Below, piece after piece: positions 34,849 to 43,040 of a stretch of 64,000 nucleotides of DNA (its first letter is position 1; every line of letters starts with the position of its first letter). The notes below the pieces were generated by a model, which worked only from the letters and a program-made list of their open reading frames with translations, did not search any database and was not told the origin of the DNA. This stretch comes from JACXTP01 sp963789555. GTDB lineage: Archaea > Thermoplasmatota > Thermoplasmata > Methanomassiliicoccales > UBA472. The DNA lies in NCBI GenBank assembly GCA_963789555.1, contig CAWBKY010000010.1:1-64000 (forward strand), read 5' to 3'. Position numbers and translations under genes: made by a program.

Positions 34849-36016
34849 TCTTTTCTTCCTCCTCGAAATATACCAGTAGACGACCGTCCTTGAACTCCGC
34901 CTTGCTGGTCTTCTTCTTGACCATGGAATAGGGGAGTATGACGGACCGCTTGTACCAGCCCACCTTGACGATTAAAACGTCGCTCGACTTATATAACTCT
35001 ACCTCGGACTTCTCTGAGAAAGGCAATTTCATCGAGATGATGTCCTGGCCATTCTCTCGATAGATGATCATGGCCTTCTCCTTGGTGTAGATCTGGGAGG
35101 GGTCCTCCTCTTCGAAGATCATTTCCCCCAGGATGTCCAATGAGCCCTTGCCCACCACCTCGGTGTTGAAAAGATACGCCTTGAGCAGTTTGATGGGGCC
35201 GAAGGACTCCTGGATCAGGTCCATGTACCTCCTCTGCTCCTCGACCTTCTCCTTGGGGTACTTGGAATACATCTCCTCAGGAAGGAGGCGGTTGATGACC
35301 AGCGCCTCCACGGTCAGATTGTAGAGGCTGAGGTAGGTGTAGGCGCGCTTGGTCTCGTTGATGACCATCTTCTCCGGGTTCATCACCAGTCTGATGGAGG
35401 TTATCTCCGGGTCGATGAGGATCTTGCGCACCAACTTCATCCTGTCGCGTATCTTCTCGATGTCGTCGAGGAAGGCATTGGAAGGCAAGGGGGCATTGAG
35501 GAACTTGCCCACCGTGGCTCGGGCCAGCTTTATCATGTTCCGGAATATCTTGTAGAGCTTCTCGAAGTACCAGTCGGAAACCTCGGGGAAGGATAGCAGG
35601 CGAAGCGTGTCAGCGGTGGGGGCGGTGTCCATGACCACGACGTCGTACGCCTTATCGTTATAGAATTCCTCGACGTAGAACAATGCGGACATCAGCTCCA
35701 TGCCTGGAAAGACGGACATCTCCTTGGCGTTGATCGGGTCCAGGCCCTGCGCCTCCATGAAATCCGAGAAATACTGCTCCAGCTCCTTCCAACGGTGCTC
35801 CATCTCGTACAGAATGTCGATCTCGATGGCGTCCAGGTTCTTCTGCACCGGCCTGATCTCGCCGGACAGCTCCATGTCCAGGGAGTCGGCGAGGGAGTGG
35901 GCGGAATCGGTGCTCATCACGATGGTGCGGTAGCCCATCCGAGCGCACTTCAGAGCGGTGGCGGCGGAGACGGAGGTCTTCCCCACCCCGCCCTTGCCCG
36001 TATAAATGATCAAACG
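34835..36016 (-). CDS. ArsA/Get3-type ATPase
   Basis: 393 residues. IIYTGKGGVGKTSVSAATAL is the deviant Walker A with the signature Lys, MSTDSAHSLADSL is switch I, and VVMDTAPTADTLRLL is switch II. This is the ArsA/Get3 family; in archaea its members are proposed tail-anchored-protein targeting factors rather than arsenite pumps. The C-terminal region (about residues 300-393) ends in a beta-rich domain. TTG at 36016 with AAGGTGA upstream is the probable start; another TTG eight codons earlier is possible. Confidence 0.88.
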   Translation of the reverse strand, partial: RLIIYTGKGGVGKTSVSAATALKCARMGYRTIVMSTDSAHSLADSLDMELSGEIRPVQKNLDAIEIDILYEMEHRWKELEQYFSDFMEAQGLDPINAKEMSVFPGMELMSALFYVEEFYNDKAYDVVVMDTAPTADTLRLLSFPEVSDWYFEKLYKIFRNMIKLARATVGKFLNAPLPSNAFLDDIEKIRDRMKLVRKILIDPEITSIRLVMNPEKMVINETKRAYTYLSLYNLTVEALVINRLLPEEMYSKYPKEKVEEQRRYMDLIQESFGPIKLLKAYLFNTEVVGKGSLDILGEMIFEEEDPSQIYTKEKAMIIYRENGQDIISMKLPFSEKSEVELYKSSDVLIVKVGWYKRSVILPYSMVKKKTSKAEFKDGRLLVYFEEEEKNAKG

Positions 36017-36124
36017 CAAGGGTTCACCTTGCCAACACAACGACGGACAATCTACTTGAACATCACCATTGGACCGGACGTGATGGTGCTGGAAGAATAT
36101 TGAGAGAAAGATGGTAAAGGTAGG

Positions 36125-36235
36125 TGCCGGGGATGGGGTTCGAACCCATGACCTTCGGATTTCTTTGGAGCGAGGGTGGTATTTTCCCTTGATTCCCTAT
36201 GAGTCCGACGCTCCACCAGGCTGAGCCACCCCGGC
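36125..36235 (-). tRNA. tRNA-Met or Ile2 (CAT) with 37-base intron
   Basis: Acceptor GCCGGGG/CCCCGGC, discriminator A. The anticodon stem TCGGA/TCCGA encloses CTCATA (anticodon CAT), an intron at about 36161-36197, and A38. The G1-C72 pair argues against initiator; elongator Met is most likely, with the CAT-reading Ile2 as the alternative. The usual four-base central splice helix is not evident at the 37/38 boundary. Confidence 0.85.
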
Positions 36236-36249
36236 ATGGGGAAATGGTT

Positions 36250-36996
36250 TTACTGCTCCTCGCCCTCGGCGGGGATCTCCTCTTCCTCGGCCGTTTCCTC
36301 GGCCGGGGCAGGCTCCCCTTCGGCGGGCTCGGCGGGCTGCTCCTCGACCTCAGGCTCAGGCTGAGGCACGATGGAGACGTCCTGTCCGCCCTCTCCCATC
36401 TCCAGGACCTCGGTCTTGCGGACCTCGACCCTCTTGATGGGGACTATCACCTTGGCGGCGTTGGACAGGCGCTTGGACATCTCGCCCGTGATGATGATCT
36501 TCATCATGTCGGCCATGGTCATCTCGATGCCCATGTTGGTGACCTCTTTGGTCATGGCCGTGCGCACCGCGGTCTCCTGGGAGGACTGGATGCGCTTGTC
36601 GGTGACGCTCATCGGCTTGATGCGGAGGAGGTAACCGTCCTTGGTGCGGACATCGATGACGTGGTCGGTCTTGGTGCGCTTGCGGCGCGTCAGGCGGCGC
36701 ACGTAATCGCTGGTCAGGGTCTGGCCGATGAGCACGGTGTGGGCATCGAAGCCGCGCACCTCTTTGACCTTGAACGTCAACTTGACGTGCATCTTGGAGA
36801 AATCGCCGGTCAGGTCGTGCACCGTTGCCTCCACTATGCGTCCCATGAGGTTGGACGGGTCGGCGCTCGGGGTCTCGCCCAATAGGACCTGGTTGAACAT
36901 CTTCGGAGAGTACAGCTTGTACCACTCCTTGGCCTTCCATCGGTCCTTGACCTTCTTTGCGGCGGGCTTGTTGGATTTCTTGTTATCAGTAGCCAT
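36250..36996 (-). CDS. rps3ae: Ribosomal protein eS1 (S3Ae)
   Basis: 248 residues. KDRWKAKEWYKLYSPKMFNQ, GRIVEATVHDLTGDFSKMHV, TSDYVRRLTRRKRTK and KRIQSSQETAVRTAM are standard eS1 segments. The last 45 residues are an acidic Glu/Pro/Ala tail. A component of the small subunit near the mRNA exit. Monocistronic, just upstream of the CAT tRNA on the same strand. Confidence 0.95.
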   Translation of the reverse strand: MATDNKKSNKPAAKKVKDRWKAKEWYKLYSPKMFNQVLLGETPSADPSNLMGRIVEATVHDLTGDFSKMHVKLTFKVKEVRGFDAHTVLIGQTLTSDYVRRLTRRKRTKTDHVIDVRTKDGYLLRIKPMSVTDKRIQSSQETAVRTAMTKEVTNMGIEMTMADMMKIIITGEMSKRLSNAAKVIVPIKRVEVRKTEVLEMGEGGQDVSIVPQPEPEVEEQPAEPAEGEPAPAEETAEEEEIPAEGEEQ

Positions 36997-37151
36997 TGAC
37001 AGCCTCCATGGCGTTGTGCTTCAAGGCAAGGTGGGAAAAGACTGTCTCTATTAATAGGTTTGGTAGAAGGAGATAGAATTATTCTACCTTCATGAATAAT
37101 AGGCCAGATGTTTGTTTCCTACGAAATACGTAGTGATGCTGAGGACCGGGA

Positions 37152-37433
37152 CTATTTATTCTTTTCTTGGAAAATGCGGACCAAGGAAGCCTTCGAGACC
37201 TCGTCCAAAACGGCGTCCGCCTCTCGCAGCTGCGCCTCCGCATCCTCGATCGTGCTCACCTTGTTAAGAAAAATGGGAAAGTAGGAGGTGGTGCCCACGA
37301 TCTGGAGCATGGCCACCTTTTCCTCCTTTGTGGGGACGTGCTGCAGGTGGTAGGCCTGGAACCGGACGAAGCCTTTCAGCTCCTCCGGCAGCTCGCCCAC
37401 CTCATACACGCCCACCAAGTGCGCTCGGTGCAA
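37152..37433 (-). CDS. Small unknown protein downstream of HdrB
   Basis: 93 residues, soluble, no family recognised. It begins 10 bases after the corrected end of HdrB, with GGTGGA before a TTG at 37433; a GTG a few codons later is an alternative start. Features: PEELKGFVRFQAYHLQHV, then IVGTTSYFPIFLNKVST and a helical C-terminus. Position suggests a subunit or accessory factor of the heterodisulfide reductase. Confidence 0.55.
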   Translation of the reverse strand: MHRAHLVGVYEVGELPEELKGFVRFQAYHLQHVPTKEEKVAMLQIVGTTSYFPIFLNKVSTIEDAEAQLREADAVLDEVSKASLVRIFQEKNK

Positions 37434-37442
37434 CTGTCCACC

Positions 37443-38301
37443 TTAGAGCTTGACCGGTGTGGCATGCGCCTCTAGGCCCAGGTCGCTCTTGGGAAGCCCG
37501 AAGGCCAGACCCGTAGAGCTGGGAGAGGTGGATGACCGGTATGTCGTATCCGTGGACGGCATCCTTCTGGGTCCTGTCGAACTGCAGGTGGCAGAACGGG
37601 CAGACATCGAGGATGTAATGGCCGCCGGCCGCCTTGATGTTCTTCAGCTTCTCAGCGGTGAACTCGGTGGCCAACTTGGGGTTGCGGGACCTGACGCCGC
37701 CGCCTGAGCCGCAGCACATCTGCTTGTCCTTGTAGGCCACGCTCTTGGCGCCGGTCCACTCGACCAGCTCGTCCAGGATGTGGGGCCTCTCAGGGTCATC
37801 GATATGCTTTATCTTGCTGGGCCTGACGAAGTGGCAACCATAATGGACGGCCACGTCCATGTTCGCCAGCGGGTTCTTGACGCTGTTCTTGATCTTCTCG
37901 ATGCCGACGTCGTTGTAGAGGATCTCGGCGAAGTGCTTCACCTTGGTCTTGCCGCTGTAGTGCAGGCCGACCTCCTTGAGTATCTCGTTGACCGCCTTCA
38001 GCTTCTCGGGGTGCTCGTGGAGGATGTGGGCCACATCGAACAATGAGCCATAGCAACCGTTGCAGATGGTCATAATGTCCACTCCCTGCTTCTCAGCGAT
38101 GGCCAGGTTCCTTGCGCCCAAAGCGAGCCAGGTGGCCTCGTCGAAGGAGCGCACCACACCTGGTGCGGGGCAACAGCCGGCGCCATCTAGGTCGACCAGC
38201 TCATAACCCAGGTGCTTGAACACCTCGCGGGTGGACTTCTCGATTCCAGGGTACCTCAGCGGGGCCACGCATCCTAGGAAGAATCCGTACTTGACCGCCA
38301 T
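37443..38301 (-). CDS. hdrB: Heterodisulfide reductase subunit B-like (3' frameshift)
   Basis: About 285 residues. Two CCG domains are visible: GAGCCPAPG with CNGCYGSLFD, and MCCGSGGGVRS with CPFCHLQFD. These bind the noncubane [4Fe-4S] clusters that reduce CoM-S-S-CoB in methanogens or related disulfides. One extra G near 37520 breaks the frame; corrected, the protein ends LAFGLPKSDLGLEAHATPVK. The ATG at 38301 follows the HdrC stop by one base. Confidence 0.88.
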
Positions 38302-38302
38302 C

Positions 38303-38845
38303 TCACGCACCCCCTACCTTCTTGTCGAACTGTGTCTTCTTCATGATCTTGCGGAAGTCATCAGCCGCCTTCTCGTTACCAGCGGTGGTGGGCGGGTTGG
38401 AGGGCAGCCCCATCTTGGCGCGCAGCTGTTTCATGTCGTCGCCGAATGGAACGGTGGCGCCGATCTTCATCAGGTTGACGCCGATCTTCTTGTGGGCCTC
38501 GGCCATGTGGCCTTCCTGTACGGCCAAGTTCCTCATGAGCAATATGATGTCCACGATCTCGACGTCGCGGGGGCAGCGCTCCACGCAGGAATAGCAGGTG
38601 GTGCACATCCACAGCTCCTCGGTGGGGAGGATGTCGTTCTTCAGGCCGAGCTGGGCCTTGCGGATCAACTGCCTGGTCCTGAACGCGGTCATCCGGCCGG
38701 AGGGGCAGGAGGCGGTGCAGGTACCGCACTGGTAGCAGAGGTCCAAGGTCTTGCCACCAGCGTCTATGATCTTCTTGGCGAAGGCCATGTCTGGCTCTTT
38801 GATGTTGGACAATATGGTCACCTTGACTGAGGCGATTTCGGGCAT
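38303..38845 (-). CDS. hdrC: Heterodisulfide reductase subunit C-like
   Basis: 180 residues. CYQCGTCTASCPSGR and CTTCYSCVERCPRD bind two [4Fe-4S] clusters that pass electrons to HdrB. It precedes hdrB with a one-base gap, the classic order. No HdrA or Mvh hydrogenase gene is within this window, so the electron donor lies elsewhere. Homologues also occur in non-methanogens. Confidence 0.9.
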   Translation of the reverse strand: MPEIASVKVTILSNIKEPDMAFAKKIIDAGGKTLDLCYQCGTCTASCPSGRMTAFRTRQLIRKAQLGLKNDILPTEELWMCTTCYSCVERCPRDVEIVDIILLMRNLAVQEGHMAEAHKKIGVNLMKIGATVPFGDDMKQLRAKMGLPSNPPTTAGNEKAADDFRKIMKKTQFDKKVGGA

Positions 38846-38897
38846 CGTATAAAAACATAGGTGAAAAAAGGGTCGAGTGTTACCTAAAAAGGTAATT

Positions 38898-39707
38898 CTA
38901 ACCGAGCGATTGTCTTCGGGTCAGTTCCCTCACCAACGCCTGCAGCCTCTGCTCCGGCTCCCAGTACATGGCTATGATCTGGTGCCTGAGCAGCTCCATG
39001 TCGGTGGCGCTCCTCAGAGCATACCCCTTCCTCATGGCCAGGCTCTCGTTCACGAAGAAGCTCAGGTTCGAGCGCAGCAGTGCTGTCAGGGAATGTTCCA
39101 ACCGCTCCACCCTGTATTCGACTTGGTTCGACTCCAGATGGCGGAATCCGAGGCGCTGCGCCCCGAAACGGAAACGGGCGTAGGCTGGACCCCGCTCCAC
39201 GTGGACCAAACGGTCCTCCGCCACGGGCTCCCAGGTCGTGCCCTCCGATTCGAAGGCATAGAGCGGGTCGTCCAGTACCACGAGGTCCATCATCTTGGCG
39301 TTGAAGTCCCTCATGTTCCGGGCATCGTCCGATATGATGAGGTCGAACGCCTCTGGGTCGTTCAGGGAGGAGAGGGCGGAGAGCAGTAGGTCCTCGGTGA
39401 CGATGGTGCATCCCACCACCAGCTTATCGCGCCGGTCCATGCGGCGCAGCAGGGCCAGGTATTCCCTGGCCAACGCCTCCCCGTCATCGTTCAGGACCGT
39501 GCCCCGGGGCGTGGTCTCGGCCAGTTTCGTCCCTGCCTTGGACTCGATCTGGTGCAGGTAACGGTGCAGTACGGGGGTGGAAATGCCCAGACGGACGGCG
39601 GCGGCCTTCTGGCTCCCGGTCTCGTATATGGCCCGCACCACCTCCAGCTGCCTCTTGGTAAGGTCGTGGCCGTTGACACTGAGGTTCACCCCCGGGTCCA
39701 GTCTCAT
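38898..39707 (-). CDS. LysR-like transcriptional regulator
   Basis: 269 residues. The N-terminal winged helix (LTKRQLEVVRAIYETGSQ, AVRLGISTPVLHRYLHQIES, TTPRGTVLNDDGEAL) is of LysR/ModE type. The remainder, from DKLVVGCTIVTEDLLLSAL on, resembles a periplasmic-binding-like effector domain. It is transcribed toward hdrCB, ending about 50 bases after nothing but spacer, and lies divergent from the hydrogenase protease gene, so either could be its target. Confidence 0.78.
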   Translation of the reverse strand: MRLDPGVNLSVNGHDLTKRQLEVVRAIYETGSQKAAAVRLGISTPVLHRYLHQIESKAGTKLAETTPRGTVLNDDGEALAREYLALLRRMDRRDKLVVGCTIVTEDLLLSALSSLNDPEAFDLIISDDARNMRDFNAKMMDLVVLDDPLYAFESEGTTWEPVAEDRLVHVERGPAYARFRFGAQRLGFRHLESNQVEYRVERLEHSLTALLRSNLSFFVNESLAMRKGYALRSATDMELLRHQIIAMYWEPEQRLQALVRELTRRQSLG

Positions 39708-39771
39708 CGATTGGGGATGTCATTGGGAGGATATCAGGTTTCAGGGGACGGTTCGGTGCGTTTTTGGAAAG

Positions 39772-39780
39772 ACTTATAAT
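39772..39780 (+). promoter_or_regulatory. TATA-like box of the maturation protease gene
   Basis: CTTATAATC about 25-33 bases upstream of the ATG at 39805; predicts a nearly leaderless transcript. Confidence 0.45.
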
Positions 39781-39804
39781 CGGTGGCACTATGGCACACC
39801 CCGC

Positions 39805-40275
39805 ATGAAGGCGAGCGTCTTGGTGTTGGGCATCGGAAGCCCGGTCGTTTGCGACGATGCCATCGGTTTCCATGTCATCGACCAGTTGAGGAAGAAGGGA
39901 CTGCAGGATGTGGACATCGAGGAGGCATGCACGTCCGGTCTGGACCTCATCGAGATCATGCTCGATTACAAGAAGGTCATCGTGGTGGACGCCATCCTTT
40001 CAGGCCAGTTCCAAGCCGGCAAGGTCATGGTCCTGGGCGAGGACTCGCTCTCCGCCACCGTGCACGGGATCAACCCTCACGAGGCCAACGTCGGCACCAC
40101 CCTGGAGCTGGGGCGGTCCTTGGAGCCCGAACGCATGCCCAAGGAGGTCTGGTTCGTCGCCGTCGAGGTCAATGATGTATGGACCGTGAGCGACAGCATG
40201 ACGCCCGAGGTGGAGGCGGCCGTTCCAGAGGCGGTCCAGACGGTGATCGACCTCATAGAGGGCAAGGAAGTCTGA
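39805..40275 (+). CDS. Hydrogenase maturation protease (HycI/HyaD family)
   Basis: 156 residues. VLGIGSPVVCDDAIGFHVI contains the family N-terminal motif with an Asp pair near a nickel-binding position; EEACTSGLDLIEIMLDYKKVIVVDAI carries the second acidic ligand and GINPHEANVGTTLEL the His-containing motif. It removes the C-terminal peptide of a [NiFe] hydrogenase large subunit. The ATG at 39805 fits homologues; upstream codons of the longer frame do not. Confidence 0.85.
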   Translation: MKASVLVLGIGSPVVCDDAIGFHVIDQLRKKGLQDVDIEEACTSGLDLIEIMLDYKKVIVVDAILSGQFQAGKVMVLGEDSLSATVHGINPHEANVGTTLELGRSLEPERMPKEVWFVAVEVNDVWTVSDSMTPEVEAAVPEAVQTVIDLIEGKEV

Positions 40276-40282
40276 ACCCACC

Positions 40283-41560
40283 TTAGAAGTCCAGATCGGA
40301 TATGGACTTGGCTATGGACTTACCTGGCCTCTCGGAGGTATGTAGGGCAATGCAGAGCTTCCTGGTCCTAAGGATGTCCTGGGCTGCGGCCAGCACCTGT
40401 TCTTCGGAGACCTCCTGGAACTCCTCTATCCACTGCGATATCGGCTGCACTTTTCCGCTCAATACGTAATTCTCGGCCAGCCAATACATGCGGTTCTCCG
40501 TGCTCTCCAGCTTACGCACGAACATGCCCTTCACCCAACGCTTGGCCCGCTCCAGCTCCCCTGCTACCAAGCCTTCCTCTTTGAATAGGCGTATCTCCTC
40601 GGCGATGAGGCGTATCACCTTTTCCGCTTCACCGACCGAGGACGAGAAGTATGTCTCTAGTAGACCGCAGTCGCTGTACGCGTCCGGGAACATGTGGATC
40701 TGGTAGACCAGCCCTTCCTCCTCCCGGATGCGCTGGTAGAGGCGCGAGCTGGACCCCGCCCCGAGGATTATCGCCGCCAAGCTGGCCGCATGATGTTTGG
40801 GATGCTTCGCATCGTACGAAGGGAAGCCGAGCTCCACATAGGCCTGGTCCCCTTCCCTGGGATAGACATTGATGCTAGAGTGGGGGCGCGGGGCCTTCCT
40901 CTTGACCGGGGATCTGGTGTTGGGCAGGTCGTCGAAGTGCTCCGATACCCATCGCATCACCGCCTTCCCCTCCAGGTTGCCCACGGCCACCACGTAGACA
41001 TTGGGCTTGACATAGAAGCGGTCGTGGAACTCCCGAAGGTCATTGGCGCAGATGCGCTTGACGCACTCCAGTTCCCCGGATTCCGAGAAGGACATGGGGT
41101 GCCCTTTCCAGATGCTCTGGTCCAGTAGTACGCTGGCATAGCTCTCCGGGTCCTCCTCCAGACTGCTGATCTCCTGGGTGACCACTCCCTTCTCCAGCTC
41201 CACGTGCTCCTCGTCGATGAGGGCGTTCCGCATCATGTCCGAGAGGAGTTTCTCCGCGACGGACAGGGTCTCGTCAAGGCTGAAAACGTGATAGGACGTC
41301 ATCTCCTTGGTGGTGAAACCGTTCAACTCCCCTCCGGCGCCCTCGATCATGTCAGCGATCTCCTTGGCGCTCCGGTCCTTGGTGCCCTTGAACATCACGT
41401 GCTCGAGCAGGTGGGCCATGCCGCACAACCTGGGGTCCTCGTCCCGTGAGCCGACCCGGATGTTGACCGACAGTGCCACCGAGCGGACGTTCGGCAGCGT
41501 CTCGATTATCACCGGAATGCCACCAGGGGTGTGCCTGAGGGAAATATGGTCCTCCACCAT
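40283..41560 (-). CDS. M16 family zinc metallopeptidase
   Basis: About 425 residues. AHLLEHVMFKGT contains the inverted HxxEH zinc motif and ELEKGVVTQEISSLEEDP provides the downstream Glu. The second half (ELGFPSYDAKHPKHHAASL, RIREEEGLVYQIHMFP) is the inactive M16C partner domain. Usual single-chain PqqL/MPP-like length. Cytoplasmic; the substrate is unknown. Convergent with the maturation protease, with seven bases between. Confidence 0.9.
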   Translation of the reverse strand: MVEDHISLRHTPGGIPVIIETLPNVRSVALSVNIRVGSRDEDPRLCGMAHLLEHVMFKGTKDRSAKEIADMIEGAGGELNGFTTKEMTSYHVFSLDETLSVAEKLLSDMMRNALIDEEHVELEKGVVTQEISSLEEDPESYASVLLDQSIWKGHPMSFSESGELECVKRICANDLREFHDRFYVKPNVYVVAVGNLEGKAVMRWVSEHFDDLPNTRSPVKRKAPRPHSSINVYPREGDQAYVELGFPSYDAKHPKHHAASLAAIILGAGSSSRLYQRIREEEGLVYQIHMFPDAYSDCGLLETYFSSSVGEAEKVIRLIAEEIRLFKEEGLVAGELERAKRWVKGMFVRKLESTENRMYWLAENYVLSGKVQPISQWIEEFQEVSEEQVLAAAQDILRTRKLCIALHTSERPGKSIAKSISDLDF

Positions 41561-41744
41561 GGGCACGGCATCGCTGCATGCGGTTATAGATATTTCATCG
41601 GAAGGGGCGGAAAGAGAACCCGTCTACGCTCTGGCCCGCACCAATTAAATACCGGTCGCATGGTTATTTTCCAGGGGCATACGAACGACCTATCACATCG
41701 AGCGACACCCAGACATCTTCATCCATGAGTACAAGGACGTCTAC

Positions 41745-42452
41745 ATGAACGACTGCATCCTGGTGGTCGGGTTCCCGAGCGTGGGGCTGATCAGCTCCAT
41801 CGCGGCGAACTATATCGTGAGGACGTTGAAACTGGAGCGGGTGGCCTCCATCATGTCGGACCAGTTCCCCCCTTACACCATCATGCAGGAGGGCGTCCCC
41901 TCCCACTCGGTGCGGATCTACTCCGGAAAGCGGGAGTGCCGGGACGGGGAGTCGTGCGAGCAACTGGTGGTCATACTTGCGGAGTTCATGCCGAAGCCTG
42001 AGCTGCTCCGACCCTTGGCGGAGCTCATCTTGGAATGGGGGAAGCACAAGGGTGTGCGGAACATCGTCACCTTGGAAGGGATAAATCTCAACGAGCAGAG
42101 CGGGGCCGTCCTGGGCGTGGGCACGACCCCGGGCACCCGGGCCATGTTGGAGAAGTACGATGTCAAGGAGATGCGGGAGGGGATGATAACCGGTCTTTCG
42201 GGCATGCTCCTGGCCGAGGGGAACCGCCTTGGATCGAACGTCATCTGCCTGTTGGGACCGGCCCGGCCGGAGATGCCGGACGCCAGAGGGGCCGCCAATC
42301 TGATGGAGATCATCGGTAAGATGTTGCCTGAGCTAAAGATCGACCCTGACCCCCTCCTCAAGGAGGCAGAGAGCATCGAGGTGGGGATGAGGCAGGCGAT
42401 GGAGAGCATCAAACCCCCGAAGAAGTCGGACGAATCGTACCTCTATGGTTGA
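41745..42452 (+). CDS. PAC2-family proteasome-assembly-chaperone-like protein
   Basis: 235 residues from the ATG at 41745. CILVVGFPSVGLISSIAANY is the PAC2 N-terminal core, and GVRNIVTLEGIN and GVGTTPGTRAML follow. The frame stays open upstream (HPDIFIHEYKDVY), which looks like real PAC2 N-terminal sequence; an ATG at 41660 would join it if one G of a GGGG run near 41675 were extra. Archaeal PAC2 proteins may act in proteasome assembly or regulation. Confidence 0.8.
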   Translation: MNDCILVVGFPSVGLISSIAANYIVRTLKLERVASIMSDQFPPYTIMQEGVPSHSVRIYSGKRECRDGESCEQLVVILAEFMPKPELLRPLAELILEWGKHKGVRNIVTLEGINLNEQSGAVLGVGTTPGTRAMLEKYDVKEMREGMITGLSGMLLAEGNRLGSNVICLLGPARPEMPDARGAANLMEIIGKMLPELKIDPDPLLKEAESIEVGMRQAMESIKPPKKSDESYLYG

Positions 42453-42492
42453 CCCGCCAGTTCCCTCCAGCAGTGATTCCGATATGCCAATC

Positions 42493-42501
42493 ATTATATA
42501 G
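42493..42501 (+). promoter_or_regulatory. TATA-like box of the GTPase operon
   Basis: ATTATATAG about 30-38 bases before the ATG at 42531, giving a very short leader. Confidence 0.45.
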
Positions 42502-42530
42502 AGCGCATCAAATCTTACTGGCAGGCATTT

Positions 42531-43040
42531 ATGGAGAAGCGGAAGGTCATAAGGAAGGTCAGCCTCTTGGGGGATGGGGCGGTTGGCAAGACCAGTCTTA
42601 TCCGCCGCTATGTACTGGACGTTTTCTCTGACGAATACATTACCACCTTTGGGGCCAAGGTCACCAAGAAGGTCCTCGACCAGGAATCGGTGGAGATGAC
42701 CATGATGATCTGGGACATCCTGGGGCAGAAGGGGCAGAAAACGCTCCACGCCTCATATTATTCTGGCACCAACGGTGCCTTGGTGGTGTGCGACCTCACC
42801 CGACCCGAGACCTTGGAGAGCACCCTGGAGTGGGCCATCGACCTTCGTAAGGTGGCTGGCGACATCCCGATCGTTCCAGTGGCCAACAAGATGGACCTCC
42901 CCGCCGAGGTGGCCGATGACGGGCTGGAGAAGGTGGCCGCGGTGCTGGGCGACACATTCATGCTCACTAGCGCCAAGACCGGGGAGGGAGTGCCTGAGGC
43001 CTTCGAACGCTTGGCGAACCGCATGTCGGGGGCGAGCTGA
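42531..43040 (+). CDS. Ras-like small GTPase
   Basis: 169 residues with all GTPase motifs: G1 GDGAVGKTS (14-22), G2 Thr near 38, G3 DILGQ (62-66, Gln in the Ras Gln61 position), G4 NKMD (119-122), G5 SAK (147-149). No lipidation Cys at the C-terminus. Its stop overlaps the ATG of the next gene (TGATG), so it is coupled to a V4R-DUF835 protein. Such Rab/Ras-like archaeal GTPases have no assigned pathway. Confidence 0.9.
   Translation: MEKRKVIRKVSLLGDGAVGKTSLIRRYVLDVFSDEYITTFGAKVTKKVLDQESVEMTMMIWDILGQKGQKTLHASYYSGTNGALVVCDLTRPETLESTLEWAIDLRKVAGDIPIVPVANKMDLPAEVADDGLEKVAAVLGDTFMLTSAKTGEGVPEAFERLANRMSGAS

Noticed and set aside
37402..38310. HdrB ending with a long Arg/Pro-rich tail
   Set aside because: The tail results from an extra G near 37520; the corrected frame gives a normal ending and a stop next to the downstream gene.
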